A stretch of DNA of 64,000 bases from the NCBI RefSeq assembly GCF_000799735.1, contig NZ_JUHH01000001.1, positions 372,001 to 436,000 on the forward strand, given 5' to 3'. This stretch comes from Methylotenera sp. G11. Its GTDB lineage: Bacteria > Pseudomonadota > Gammaproteobacteria > Burkholderiales > Methylophilaceae. How positions within the stretch are numbered: position 1 is the first letter of the stretch; every line of letters begins with the position of its first letter. Shown here one piece after another: positions 35,665 to 43,531 of this stretch. The notes under the pieces are model-generated. The model had not been told where the DNA came from. It was given only the letters and a program-made list of their open reading frames with translations, and searched no databases. Made by a program: the position numbers and the translations under genes.

Positions 35665-36852
35665 TTGAATATGATTGTAAACACTCCGGAAACCATGGCT
35701 ATCAGAGTCATGATGATAGTAGCTTTTTACCCTTACCCTATAATAGGCGGTCTCGAACATCAGGCGCATGAGTTGTCAAAAAAACTTATGAGCCTTGATG
35801 TCAATGTGCAGGTTGTGTCTGGTAAGTTTGATTCTTTAAGTCCTGATAATGAAACTGTTGATGGGGTGCCAGTTTGCAGAATAAGTTTGTCGGAAATTAG
35901 ACTATTACGGTTTATTCAGACTCCAATATGGTTTTTCTGGGCTATGTACACTAGGCGGAATACATTTGACATCGTTCATGTACATCAACTTTCCTGGTTT
36001 GGGTTGTTTGCCATTCTGATCGGTAAGCTATTAGGAAAGCCGGTGATCACTAAATTACCAAATGTCGGGTTTAAAGGGATCCCAGGTCTTGTCAATAGCG
36101 GTTTTGGAAAGTTGAGATTATTGATTCTTAAACTTTCTGATTCAATTGTGGCTATGTCTGATGCTAGCGTGTCTGAGCTCGAATATGTGAACTTTTCATC
36201 AAATCGTATATTGAGAGTTGCTAATGGCATTTCTTTAAAAGAATGTTCATCGAAAAGCAAAAGTGAGCATGTTGCAAAGCAATGTAAGGTAGTTTTTGTA
36301 GGTAGATTGGTGCCACAAAAAGGTGTAAGTGATCTTTTTATCGCTTGGCAGAGGATAGAAAAAGTACATCAAAATGTATCTTTAGAAATATGGGGTGATG
36401 GGCCTCTTAGAGAAAATTTAGAACGACTATGTCAAAGTCTGGGAATAAAGGACTCTGTTAATTTTGCTGGGAATGTTGCTAATGTACGTGAGAAATTAGT
36501 AGCTATGGATATATTTGTTCTACCTTCTTATGTAGAAGGGAATTCAAATGCTATTTTAGAGGCAATGTCGGTTGGGTTACCAATTGTCGCTACAAGCGTT
36601 GGCGGTGCAGAAATGCAGGTTGGTGAACAAGGGAAGGAGTTTTTGTTTGAGCCAGGAGACACTGATGGTTTGTATAGAGCTTTAGACACCTTGATTACTA
36701 ATAGTGACTTACGGGGAGAGGTAGGTGAAGCTATGAGGAAAAGAATAGCCGAAAATTTTGACATTAGCTCGGTGGCTCGTTGTTATATTAAAGGATATAT
36801 TTATTTAATTTCTGATAAAAAAGATGAGATATACAGCGCATCTATAATTTGA
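35665..36852 (+). CDS. GT4 family glycosyltransferase
   Basis: GT-B fold retaining glycosyltransferase of 395 residues. The N-terminal domain opens with MIVAFYPYPIIGGLEHQAHEL; the C-terminal domain has GRLVPQKGVSDLF, and the nucleotide-sugar site shows EGNSNAILEAMSVGLPIVAT with the paired glutamates (E-x7-E). AGGAA (35652-35656) is well placed for TTG 35665; ATG 35671 is too far from it, so the TTG is taken as start. It is the last gene of the AT-rich block; an 80-base gap separates it from the sulfotransferase. Confidence 0.88.
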   Translation: MNMIVNTPETMAIRVMMIVAFYPYPIIGGLEHQAHELSKKLMSLDVNVQVVSGKFDSLSPDNETVDGVPVCRISLSEIRLLRFIQTPIWFFWAMYTRRNTFDIVHVHQLSWFGLFAILIGKLLGKPVITKLPNVGFKGIPGLVNSGFGKLRLLILKLSDSIVAMSDASVSELEYVNFSSNRILRVANGISLKECSSKSKSEHVAKQCKVVFVGRLVPQKGVSDLFIAWQRIEKVHQNVSLEIWGDGPLRENLERLCQSLGIKDSVNFAGNVANVREKLVAMDIFVLPSYVEGNSNAILEAMSVGLPIVATSVGGAEMQVGEQGKEFLFEPGDTDGLYRALDTLITNSDLRGEVGEAMRKRIAENFDISSVARCYIKGYIYLISDKKDEIYSASII

Positions 36853-36929
36853 CTCTGCAATCATGCTGGATGTTTACCGAAACATTTTTACAGTTCATGG
36901 TTTAGGCTTATTTTTTCAGTTTTTTAAGA

Positions 36930-37080
36930 TTGAATGTATACATCGAAAAATGTTATTTAACGTATGAATATGCAAGGCTGCGGATAGCGATTCTGGCTTT
37001 AGACCACCTGCTGAAATCCGGCATATCCAAAATCGAAGCCCAGGACGAGATTTAAAGGCGTTCCCAGCCTAATTGTTAAT
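36930..37080 (+). pseudogene. Degenerate coding fragment at the edge of the AT-rich block
   Basis: The 312-base gap 36853-37164 holds no intact gene. Within it, one frame from 36930 reads for 41 codons and includes YARLRIAILALDHLLKSG and SKIEAQDEI before TAA at 37053-37055; shifting frame there continues LKAFPA to a second stop. The helical, leucine-rich stretch is GC-richer than the flanking sequence and looks like the tail of a lost gene. No family recognised. Confidence 0.3.
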
Positions 37081-37164
37081 TTCGGTTAAGTCGGTTGTAA
37101 CCGTGGCAAGTCAATGCTATAAGCACTGGTTTTGCTTTAATTATAATAAATATCTGGGGTAGCG

Positions 37165-38139
37165 TTGAAATTCTCTGTTGTCATTCCTTGCTTTCAAGCA
37201 TCAAATACCATTGCCAGGGCATTGGACTCACTGGTGCAGCAGACTTACTCTAATTTTGAAGTGGTTCTGGTAGATGATGCATCGGCTGATTTTGATGGGG
37301 TCTTATCTGTGATTGAATCATTCAAGAGCCTGCTTGATATTCGCGTACTGCGAAACCAGGTAAACAAGAATGGTGCGTTTGCCCGCAATCGGGGCATCGA
37401 AGCTGCACAGGGTGATTTCGTCGCGTTTCTTGATGCGGATGACAGCTGGGTGAATAACAGGCTGGCATCGGCCAAAAAGCTTATTGAGGATCTGACCCAC
37501 AGGAATTTTATCATCTATGGGCAGTTTGAATTGATACAGAAAGGCCATAACGGTGCATTGCTGCCGTTGCGTGCCATTAACAGGAACGAGCTTGTATCTG
37601 AATATGTATTCGCTGCCGGGCAGCCAATGCAGACGAGCACATTTATATGTCCGATTGAAGTCGCCAGAAACGTGCTGTTTGATGAGGACTATTCGCGCCA
37701 CCAGGATACTGACTTCATGATGCGGGCCCAGAGTCACGGCGTGAAACTGGTTTTCCAGAATGACAAGTGCTCGAATTACTACATCAAGCCTTCGGATATC
37801 GTTGCCAGGATCAAAGAAGGCCGCATCAATCGATTGTTCTGCAAAACCTGGCTGCAAGAGAAGTTTGCGTTTTTCAATGCGAAATCTTATGCCGGCTACC
37901 GCTTAATCGTGTATTCAAGGGTTCTGTACCTGGAAGATCGTATTTTAAAGGCATTAACGGTAGCGTTCATGTCTGCGCCCAGAATAGGATTCAAGAATTT
38001 TATTGATTTAGTTAAAACCAAAGCGCATATTATCAAGGGCAGGCTGGCTTGGGTATGTTTACTGAATTCAAATCTGTATCTGTGTTTTTCTGAATTCGGC
38101 ATAGACTCCGGCATGGCAGCAACAGCTTTATTCATTTAA
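37165..38139 (+). CDS. GT2 family glycosyltransferase
   Basis: Inverting GT-A glycosyltransferase of 324 residues. It opens FSVVIPCFQASNTIARALDSL, has VVLVDDAS and the DxD-type FLDADDSW motif, and NRGIEAAQGDFVAFLDA typical of GT2. The C-terminal 100 residues contain one weakly hydrophobic stretch but no clear membrane helix. Translation starts at TTG 37165. Base composition returns to that of the core genome here, so it belongs with the downstream part of the cluster rather than with the AT-rich block. A 7-bp hairpin (AGCCTGC 38148-38154 with GCAGGCT 38166-38172) follows the stop codon without a T-run. Confidence 0.88.
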   Translation: MKFSVVIPCFQASNTIARALDSLVQQTYSNFEVVLVDDASADFDGVLSVIESFKSLLDIRVLRNQVNKNGAFARNRGIEAAQGDFVAFLDADDSWVNNRLASAKKLIEDLTHRNFIIYGQFELIQKGHNGALLPLRAINRNELVSEYVFAAGQPMQTSTFICPIEVARNVLFDEDYSRHQDTDFMMRAQSHGVKLVFQNDKCSNYYIKPSDIVARIKEGRINRLFCKTWLQEKFAFFNAKSYAGYRLIVYSRVLYLEDRILKALTVAFMSAPRIGFKNFIDLVKTKAHIIKGRLAWVCLLNSNLYLCFSEFGIDSGMAATALFI

Positions 38140-38258
38140 ATATTGCAAGCCTGCATTTGTGGCCGGCAGGCTGAAATAGGCTGAAATGATAGAACAATAA
38201 TGTGCAGAAGAGTGTTTGTGTAAATTGACACCTAATTAAAGACACAGGGGGCCGGTTG

Positions 38259-39689
38259 ATGTTGCATCCATTGGTAGTGGATTTGGACGGGTCTATCATC
38301 AGTACGGATATGCTGCATGAATCCGCATTGCGGGCTTTCCGGCATCACCCTTTAGATCTGTTCCGCATCCCGCTATGGCTGTTTAAAGGCAAAGCCGCAC
38401 TCAAGCGCATACTGGCTTCCCGCGCTGCATTTGACCCGGAATCGCTCCCCTATAACCAGGAACTATTAACCTGGCTCAGGCAGCAGAAAGCCGATGGCCG
38501 GACGCTGGTGCTATGCACGGCCTCAGACCGTTCGATTGCCGATGCTGTCGCGGCCCATTTGGGTATTTTCGATGAGGTGATTGCCAGTGATGGTTCAGTC
38601 AATCTTGCAGGAAGATCCAAGGCTGAGTTGCTTGAACGGCGTTTTGGCCATTCAGGTTTTGATTATGTCGGCAATTCCTGCGCCGATTTAGCGGTTTGGG
38701 AGCGCGCCAATCGTGCAGTGGTCGTCAATGCCTCCGCCGACCTGACCAAAAGAGTGGAAACCGTTTGCAAAGTCCAGCAGGTTTTCTCCCGGGAGCTGTT
38801 AGGCCTGATGACATTTTTGAGCGTGCTGCGCGTTCATCAATGGCTGAAGAACCTGTTGCTTTTCGTTCCGGTCATTGCCGCCCATCAGATGATGGTTACC
38901 GATAAGCTGGCAACGCTGGTGTTTGCTTTTTTCTCTTTCAGCATCTGTGCATCTGCCGTTTATATCATTAACGATCTTTTTGATCTGGAGAGCGATCGCC
39001 AGCACCTCCACAAAAGAGCCAGACCATTTGCTTCCGGCCAGGTTCCGGTATGGATGGGGGTAGCCCTTGTTCCGCTGCTGCTGGCTGCCAGTCTGATCCT
39101 GGGGATGTATGCCGGCCATCATTTCATTGGCTGGCTGGCATTTTATTTTCTTGTGACGTGCGCCTATTCGTGGGGCATCAAGCGCCTGGTGCTGCTGGAC
39201 TGCCTGGCGCTGGCCATGCTTTACACCTTGCGTATTATTGCCGGCGCCGCTGCCGCCGGGCTGGCGATGTCTTTCTGGCTGCTGGCTTTCTCGATATTCC
39301 TGTTTCTGTCATTGGCATTCGTCAAACGCTATGCCGAACTGGCCTTGCAGCGTCTCAGCGGTAAGGAACGTACTCACGGAAGAGGATACCTGACTTCCGA
39401 TGCGCCTATGATCCAGGCACTGGGCATTCCCTCCGGCTATGCTTCGGTATTGGTGCTTGCGCTTTATATTAACAGCGATGCAGTTGTCAGGATTTACCGG
39501 GTTCCCGAATACATCTGGGGAGCGGTGCCGATCATGCTGTTCTGGGTAAGCTGGATGTGGATGCAGGCCCATCGTGGCAATATGCATGATGACCCGCTGG
39601 TATTTGCTGTGAAAGACAAAACCAGTTTGCTGTGCGGGCTTGCTTTCGCAATGGTCGTGTTGATTGGCACGGTTGGCTGGACATGGTAA
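38259..39689 (+). CDS. HAD-UbiA fusion, polyprenyl-phosphate phosphoribosyltransferase-like
   Basis: 476-residue protein in two parts. Residues 1-190 are a HAD phosphatase-like domain with the nucleophile motif D8-L-D10-G and CTASDRS; residues 200-476 are an integral UbiA prenyltransferase domain with about eight helices and the metal-binding N238-D239-x2-D242-x3-D246 motif. In mycobacteria the UbiA homologue Rv3806c joins phosphoribosyl pyrophosphate to decaprenyl phosphate, and a phosphatase then removes the 5-phosphate; the fused HAD domain could do the second step. The DprE1-like and DprE2-like genes that follow support this reading over a quinone or haem role. ATG 38259 is preferred to the TTG one codon earlier. 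Confidence 0.87.
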   Translation: MLHPLVVDLDGSIISTDMLHESALRAFRHHPLDLFRIPLWLFKGKAALKRILASRAAFDPESLPYNQELLTWLRQQKADGRTLVLCTASDRSIADAVAAHLGIFDEVIASDGSVNLAGRSKAELLERRFGHSGFDYVGNSCADLAVWERANRAVVVNASADLTKRVETVCKVQQVFSRELLGLMTFLSVLRVHQWLKNLLLFVPVIAAHQMMVTDKLATLVFAFFSFSICASAVYIINDLFDLESDRQHLHKRARPFASGQVPVWMGVALVPLLLAASLILGMYAGHHFIGWLAFYFLVTCAYSWGIKRLVLLDCLALAMLYTLRIIAGAAAAGLAMSFWLLAFSIFLFLSLAFVKRYAELALQRLSGKERTHGRGYLTSDAPMIQALGIPSGYASVLVLALYINSDAVVRIYRVPEYIWGAVPIMLFWVSWMWMQAHRGNMHDDPLVFAVKDKTSLLCGLAFAMVVLIGTVGWTW

Positions 39690-40981
39690 CAGTTTCGTCA
39701 TGGGGGAGGCTTGAGCAGGCTGAGCATCATGTGCAAAGCCTGACGCACAGGGATGAAGTCGCAGATGTCATCAGGCAGTCCCGCCCCGGGCTTGCCCACG
39801 GCATGGGGCGCAGTTATGGGGATGAGTGCCTGAACCCCGGAGGCACGCTGTGGCTGACGGCAGGGTTGGATCGGTTTATCCGCTTTAATGAAGAAACCGG
39901 CTGCCTGTTGTGTGAATCCGGAGTCCTGCTGCGCGATATCCAGCGGTTGGCTGTCCCGCGAGGCTGGATTCTGCCGGTGACCCCGGGCACGCAGCTGGTG
40001 ACGGTAGGCGGTGCCATTGCGAATGACGTTCATGGCAAGAACCATCATGCCTATGGCTCATTTGCAGACCATGTGCGGCACATGACCCTGCTGCGCACTG
40101 ATGGCGATATGATCGAGTGCGGGCCATCACAGCATCCTGAGTGGTTTGCCGCCACTGTGGGCGGCCTGGGGCTTACCGGTTTTATCCTGACGGCGGAGAT
40201 TCAATTGCGGCGCGTGTCTGGCCCATGGTTGCAGGCCGAGACGATACCGTATCGGAATCTGCATGAATTCTTTACGCTGGCGGATGCTTCCGAGGCGGAT
40301 TGGGAGCATACGGTTTCCTGGGTGGATTGCATTTCATCCGGCGGGGGCAGGGGGCTGTTCATGCGCGCTAATTACAGTGGGCCTTCAGGGGCGGCAGCAC
40401 CGGCCGCAGCAAACATCAGCATGCCTTGCGTGCCGCCGTTTTCATTGGTGAATCCATGGACGCTAAAGGTGTTTAATGCAGCGTACTTTAACGTCAGGAA
40501 ACGCCTTGCCGGGCAGGAAGATTTGCATTATGAGCGTTTTTTCTACCCGCTTGATAATATAACGGGGTGGAACCGTATGTATGGGCCTAAAGGTTTTTAC
40601 CAGTATCAATGCCTGGTGCCCAGGGCGGATGGCCAGCAGGCAATACAGGCGATGCTGCATGAAATTTCGCGTACTGGCGATGGATCGTTCCTGGCGGTTT
40701 TAAAAACATTCGGCAGCAGGGCATCTTTGGGCATGCTCGGTTTCCCACAGCCCGGGGTGACACTTGCGCTGGATTTTCCGAATCAAGGCGGCAGATCATT
40801 AACGCTGTTTGAACGCCTGGATGCCATTGTGAGAGAGGCCGGCGGCAGGGTTTACCTGGCAAAGGACGCGCGTATCTCGCGTGATTTTTTTGAAGCCAGT
40901 TATTCCAGGCTGGCTGAGTTTTTACCGTACCGGGACCCTGGCATTACATCTGCCATGTCACGGCGTTTAATGGGGAGTTGA
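39683..40981 (+). CDS. DprE1-like FAD oxidoreductase
   Basis: 432-residue flavoenzyme of the vanillyl-alcohol oxidase fold. GMGRSYGDECLNPGG, G118-K-N-H-H122-AYGSF and ATVGGLGLTGFIL match mycobacterial DprE1 closely; that enzyme oxidises decaprenylphosphoryl-ribose at C2 to the keto intermediate. The C-terminal YLAKDAR keeps the lysine equivalent to DprE1 Lys418. The position of DprE1 Cys387, the residue attacked by benzothiazinone inhibitors, is Ala362 here. ATG 39683 overlaps the end of the UbiA gene by seven bases; a longer frame from 39632 would overlap far more and lacks conservation. Followed by the DprE2-like reductase after one base. Confidence 0.9.
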   Translation: MVTVSSWGRLEQAEHHVQSLTHRDEVADVIRQSRPGLAHGMGRSYGDECLNPGGTLWLTAGLDRFIRFNEETGCLLCESGVLLRDIQRLAVPRGWILPVTPGTQLVTVGGAIANDVHGKNHHAYGSFADHVRHMTLLRTDGDMIECGPSQHPEWFAATVGGLGLTGFILTAEIQLRRVSGPWLQAETIPYRNLHEFFTLADASEADWEHTVSWVDCISSGGGRGLFMRANYSGPSGAAAPAAANISMPCVPPFSLVNPWTLKVFNAAYFNVRKRLAGQEDLHYERFFYPLDNITGWNRMYGPKGFYQYQCLVPRADGQQAIQAMLHEISRTGDGSFLAVLKTFGSRASLGMLGFPQPGVTLALDFPNQGGRSLTLFERLDAIVREAGGRVYLAKDARISRDFFEASYSRLAEFLPYRDPGITSAMSRRLMGS

Positions 40982-40982
40982 T

Positions 40983-41738
40983 GTGTCAAGAATCATGCAA
41001 CGGATCGTGATCATCGGCGCCAGTTCTGCCATTGCTGAGAAGTGTGCGCGGCTCTGGCTCAGGCAGGCACCGGCAGACATGGTGCTGGTGGGGCGGAACA
41101 TTCACAAAATAGAAGCGATTGCCGCTGATCTCAGGATCCGCAGCCCTGAATCCAGCATTACATGCCTGGAAACTGATTTTAATGATCCCCTGAAAATTCG
41201 GGCACTGGTTGATGGCATTGCAAGTGCCGCCAGGGTCGACATTGTGCTGATAGCGCATGGAGCATTACCGCAGCAGCAATGCTGCCAGCAGGATCTGGTC
41301 TTGTGCCGCGAAGCTTTGGATATCAATGCCATATCGCCGGTCCTGTTTGCAGAAGCATTTGCCGGGCGTATGGAGGAAGCCAATGCCGGTACCCTTGCAG
41401 TCATCAGTTCAGTTGCGGGTGACCGTGGCCGTAAATCGAATTATGTGTATGGTGCCGCAAAAGGCCTCGTTACGCGCTATGTACAAGGCTTGCAGCACCG
41501 ACTGGCAGGCACCGGGGTGAAAGTGGTTCTCATCAAGCCAGGGCCAACCGATACGCCCATGACCGCGCAGCTCAAACAGCAAGGCAAGGCACTGGCGGAT
41601 GCGGACGCAGTTGCCGCCAGTATTGTGAAGGCGATCAGGCAAGGCAGGTCACTGGTTTATGTTCCGGCCAGGTGGCGCTTGATCATGATGGTCATTCGGC
41701 ATTTGCCGGAATGCATTTTTAAAAGAATGGATATTTGA
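40983..41738 (+). CDS. DprE2-like short-chain reductase
   Basis: 251-residue SDR with the NAD(P) motif IVIIGASSAIAEKCARLW, the NAG-type region VLIAHGALP, an active-site serine in VISSVAGDRG and Tyr156-G-A-A-Lys160. In the mycobacterial pathway DprE2 reduces the 2-keto intermediate from DprE1 to decaprenylphosphoryl-D-arabinose; the order UbiA, DprE1, DprE2 here is the same. GTG 40983, with GGGGAG six bases before it, is the likely start, giving near-overlap with the DprE1 stop. The C-terminus has a hydrophobic, basic tail (RWRLIMMVIRHLPECIFKRM) that may sit on the membrane, as expected for a lipid-linked substrate. Confidence 0.9.
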   Translation: MSRIMQRIVIIGASSAIAEKCARLWLRQAPADMVLVGRNIHKIEAIAADLRIRSPESSITCLETDFNDPLKIRALVDGIASAARVDIVLIAHGALPQQQCCQQDLVLCREALDINAISPVLFAEAFAGRMEEANAGTLAVISSVAGDRGRKSNYVYGAAKGLVTRYVQGLQHRLAGTGVKVVLIKPGPTDTPMTAQLKQQGKALADADAVAASIVKAIRQGRSLVYVPARWRLIMMVIRHLPECIFKRMDI

Positions 41739-41795
41739 ATGATCAATAGAAAGTTTTTTGATCGTGAAGATTAAACTTACGGATATTGGTGCCTT

Positions 41796-43457
41796 ATGCA
41801 GCGCATAAAAACGAATACCTTGTTAAAGGCTGGCATGGTTTTTCTCATCGCATTCGTACTGTTTTTTTTAAGCATGGACAAACGCATCAATGTCTATGAC
41901 GAAGGCATTGTGCTGACTGCGGCGATGCGGGTGAATGCGGGGGATATTCCGCATCGGGATTTCTATATCAATTACGGACCTGCCGAGTTTTATATATTGT
42001 CATGGCTGTTCGATCTGTTTGGCCAGCACGTGATCGTTGAGCGCTTGTTTGATTTAACCGTGCGGGCAGGCATCGTGACTGCGGTCTATACACTGCTGAT
42101 GCAGCATTGCAGAACATTGATCGTAGCCATCATCAGCGCGATTGCTGCATTGTGGCTGGCTGCGATCAGCATGCATGGTTACCCGATATACCCGGCCTTA
42201 CTCCTCGCTATCGTGGCGACCGCGATCATGGTTAAGAGCGCTAGCTCAGGCGCCTCAAGCCGGTATCCGCTTGCGGCGGGACTGCTGACCGGGTTAACGG
42301 CTTATTTCAGGTACGACATCGGTTTTTTGCTGTTTGTTGCCAACCTGGTTTCGGTATTGCTGATCAGTTTATCGGGTTTGAAAACCCATGCCGACCAGAT
42401 GATAAAGAATATATCCCTATACACTCTCGCAAGCGGCATCCCGGTCCTAATGCTGTTAGGCTTTTACTGGCTGAACGGGGCGATCGCATCCTTTGCTCAC
42501 GACATCATATTTTTCCCTGTAGGGCATTACGCAAAGTTCAGGGGGCTGCCATTCCCCGAGGTGTTTTCAGTGGAATCAGGCGTGGTATATTTTCCGCTCA
42601 TTCTGGTGTTGGTCGTGATCGCCGCATTTCTGGCAAAAACGATCCAGGCTGATGAAAAGACGCGTCGCCATGCGTTATTGCTGGGGGGATCTCCCCAGCA
42701 TGGAAGTGTCAACTTCCTGATATTTTTTACAGTATTGCTTGTTTTTTTCTATGCCAAAGGCATTGTCCGCATTGGCCCTGCACAAATGCAGCTGGCGCTG
42801 ATCCCGGCGTTAATGGTCCTGGCCATGATACTGGAGTACGGCATCAGAACCCAAAGCTGGCTGGGCTGGATTGCAATCATCCTCGTCATACATACAAGTG
42901 GCTCGGCCCTGACTTATGGCTTGGTAAAAATGTTCGTAAAATGGCATGATCATATCGTGGTGAAAGAGCTATACCGGGCTTATGGCCGGGTTGCTCCGGA
43001 TCCGGTGATCAGCAGCAGGTGCAGCGCTTTTCTGGCTGAGTCCAGGCAGGTGTTTACAGAATTCAGCCTTGAGCCGGATAGAAATGCCGCAATTGATTTC
43101 ATCAAAAAGCACACGGCGCCGGATGAACGTATCTATATCGGCCTGAACCGGCATGATAAAGTGTTTGTGAATGACGTTGCCAGTTACTTCCAGGCGCAAA
43201 GGATGCCTGCGACCAAGTGGCATCACTTTGACCCCGGGCTCCAGACTGCCGCAGGCGTGCAGGCTGAGATCATTGCTGAACTGGAGAAGCGCAAGTTGCA
43301 GTATGTCTGGCTGGAAGCCAGCTGGGATGATGTTGCTGAGCCGAATGAGAGCGCAAAAAGCAGCGGCGTACACCTGCTGGATGTTTATATACGCAATCAT
43401 TATCACCTGGAACAGACGTTCGGCAGGATCGCAATCTGGAAACGCATAGCTGATTAA
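41796..43457 (+). CDS. GT-C type membrane glycosyltransferase (first)
   Basis: Integral membrane protein of 553 residues with about ten helices in the first 390 and a soluble C-terminal domain of 150. The first periplasmic loop carries INVYDEGIVLTAAMRV, with the acidic pair (Asp-Glu) that binds the lipid-phosphate sugar donor in the GT39/GT83 (ArnT, PMT) and arabinofuranosyltransferase groups. Such enzymes use polyprenyl-phosphate sugars on the periplasmic side. It follows the DprE1/DprE2 pair by 57 bases, so a polyprenyl-phospho-arabinofuranose donor is the best guess. Exact family and acceptor are not determined. Confidence 0.78.
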   Translation: MQRIKTNTLLKAGMVFLIAFVLFFLSMDKRINVYDEGIVLTAAMRVNAGDIPHRDFYINYGPAEFYILSWLFDLFGQHVIVERLFDLTVRAGIVTAVYTLLMQHCRTLIVAIISAIAALWLAAISMHGYPIYPALLLAIVATAIMVKSASSGASSRYPLAAGLLTGLTAYFRYDIGFLLFVANLVSVLLISLSGLKTHADQMIKNISLYTLASGIPVLMLLGFYWLNGAIASFAHDIIFFPVGHYAKFRGLPFPEVFSVESGVVYFPLILVLVVIAAFLAKTIQADEKTRRHALLLGGSPQHGSVNFLIFFTVLLVFFYAKGIVRIGPAQMQLALIPALMVLAMILEYGIRTQSWLGWIAIILVIHTSGSALTYGLVKMFVKWHDHIVVKELYRAYGRVAPDPVISSRCSAFLAESRQVFTEFSLEPDRNAAIDFIKKHTAPDERIYIGLNRHDKVFVNDVASYFQAQRMPATKWHHFDPGLQTAAGVQAEIIAELEKRKLQYVWLEASWDDVAEPNESAKSSGVHLLDVYIRNHYHLEQTFGRIAIWKRIAD

Positions 43458-43480
43458 GGAATAACAATAAGGCGGAGGTT

Positions 43481-43531
43481 ATGATGGATGCAGTTGAACG
43501 TTACATGCATGTAGCCGGACGGATATGCTGA
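43481..43531 (+). CDS. Possible 16-codon leader ORF coupled to the next gene
   Basis: Starts MMDAVERYMH right after GGAGG (43474-43478), the best ribosome site in this stretch, and ends in TGA that overlaps an ATG of the epimerase gene (TGATG at 43529-43533). It may only serve to bring ribosomes to the next gene. No homology claimed. Confidence 0.35.
   Translation: MMDAVERYMHVAGRIC

Noticed and set aside
37104-37117. TGGCAAGTCAATGC as a second sigma-54 promoter ahead of the GT2 gene
   Set aside because: The GG and GC are nine bases apart instead of ten, and the sequence around them is a poor match.
37318-37857. 179-codon open frame antisense to the GT2 gene
   Set aside because: Fully covered by a gene with clear GT2 motifs; composition fits a shadow frame.
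39632-39682. Earlier start for the DprE1-like gene
   Set aside because: Would overlap the UbiA gene by 58 bases and adds residues not resembling DprE1; ATG 39683 with a seven-base overlap is more natural.
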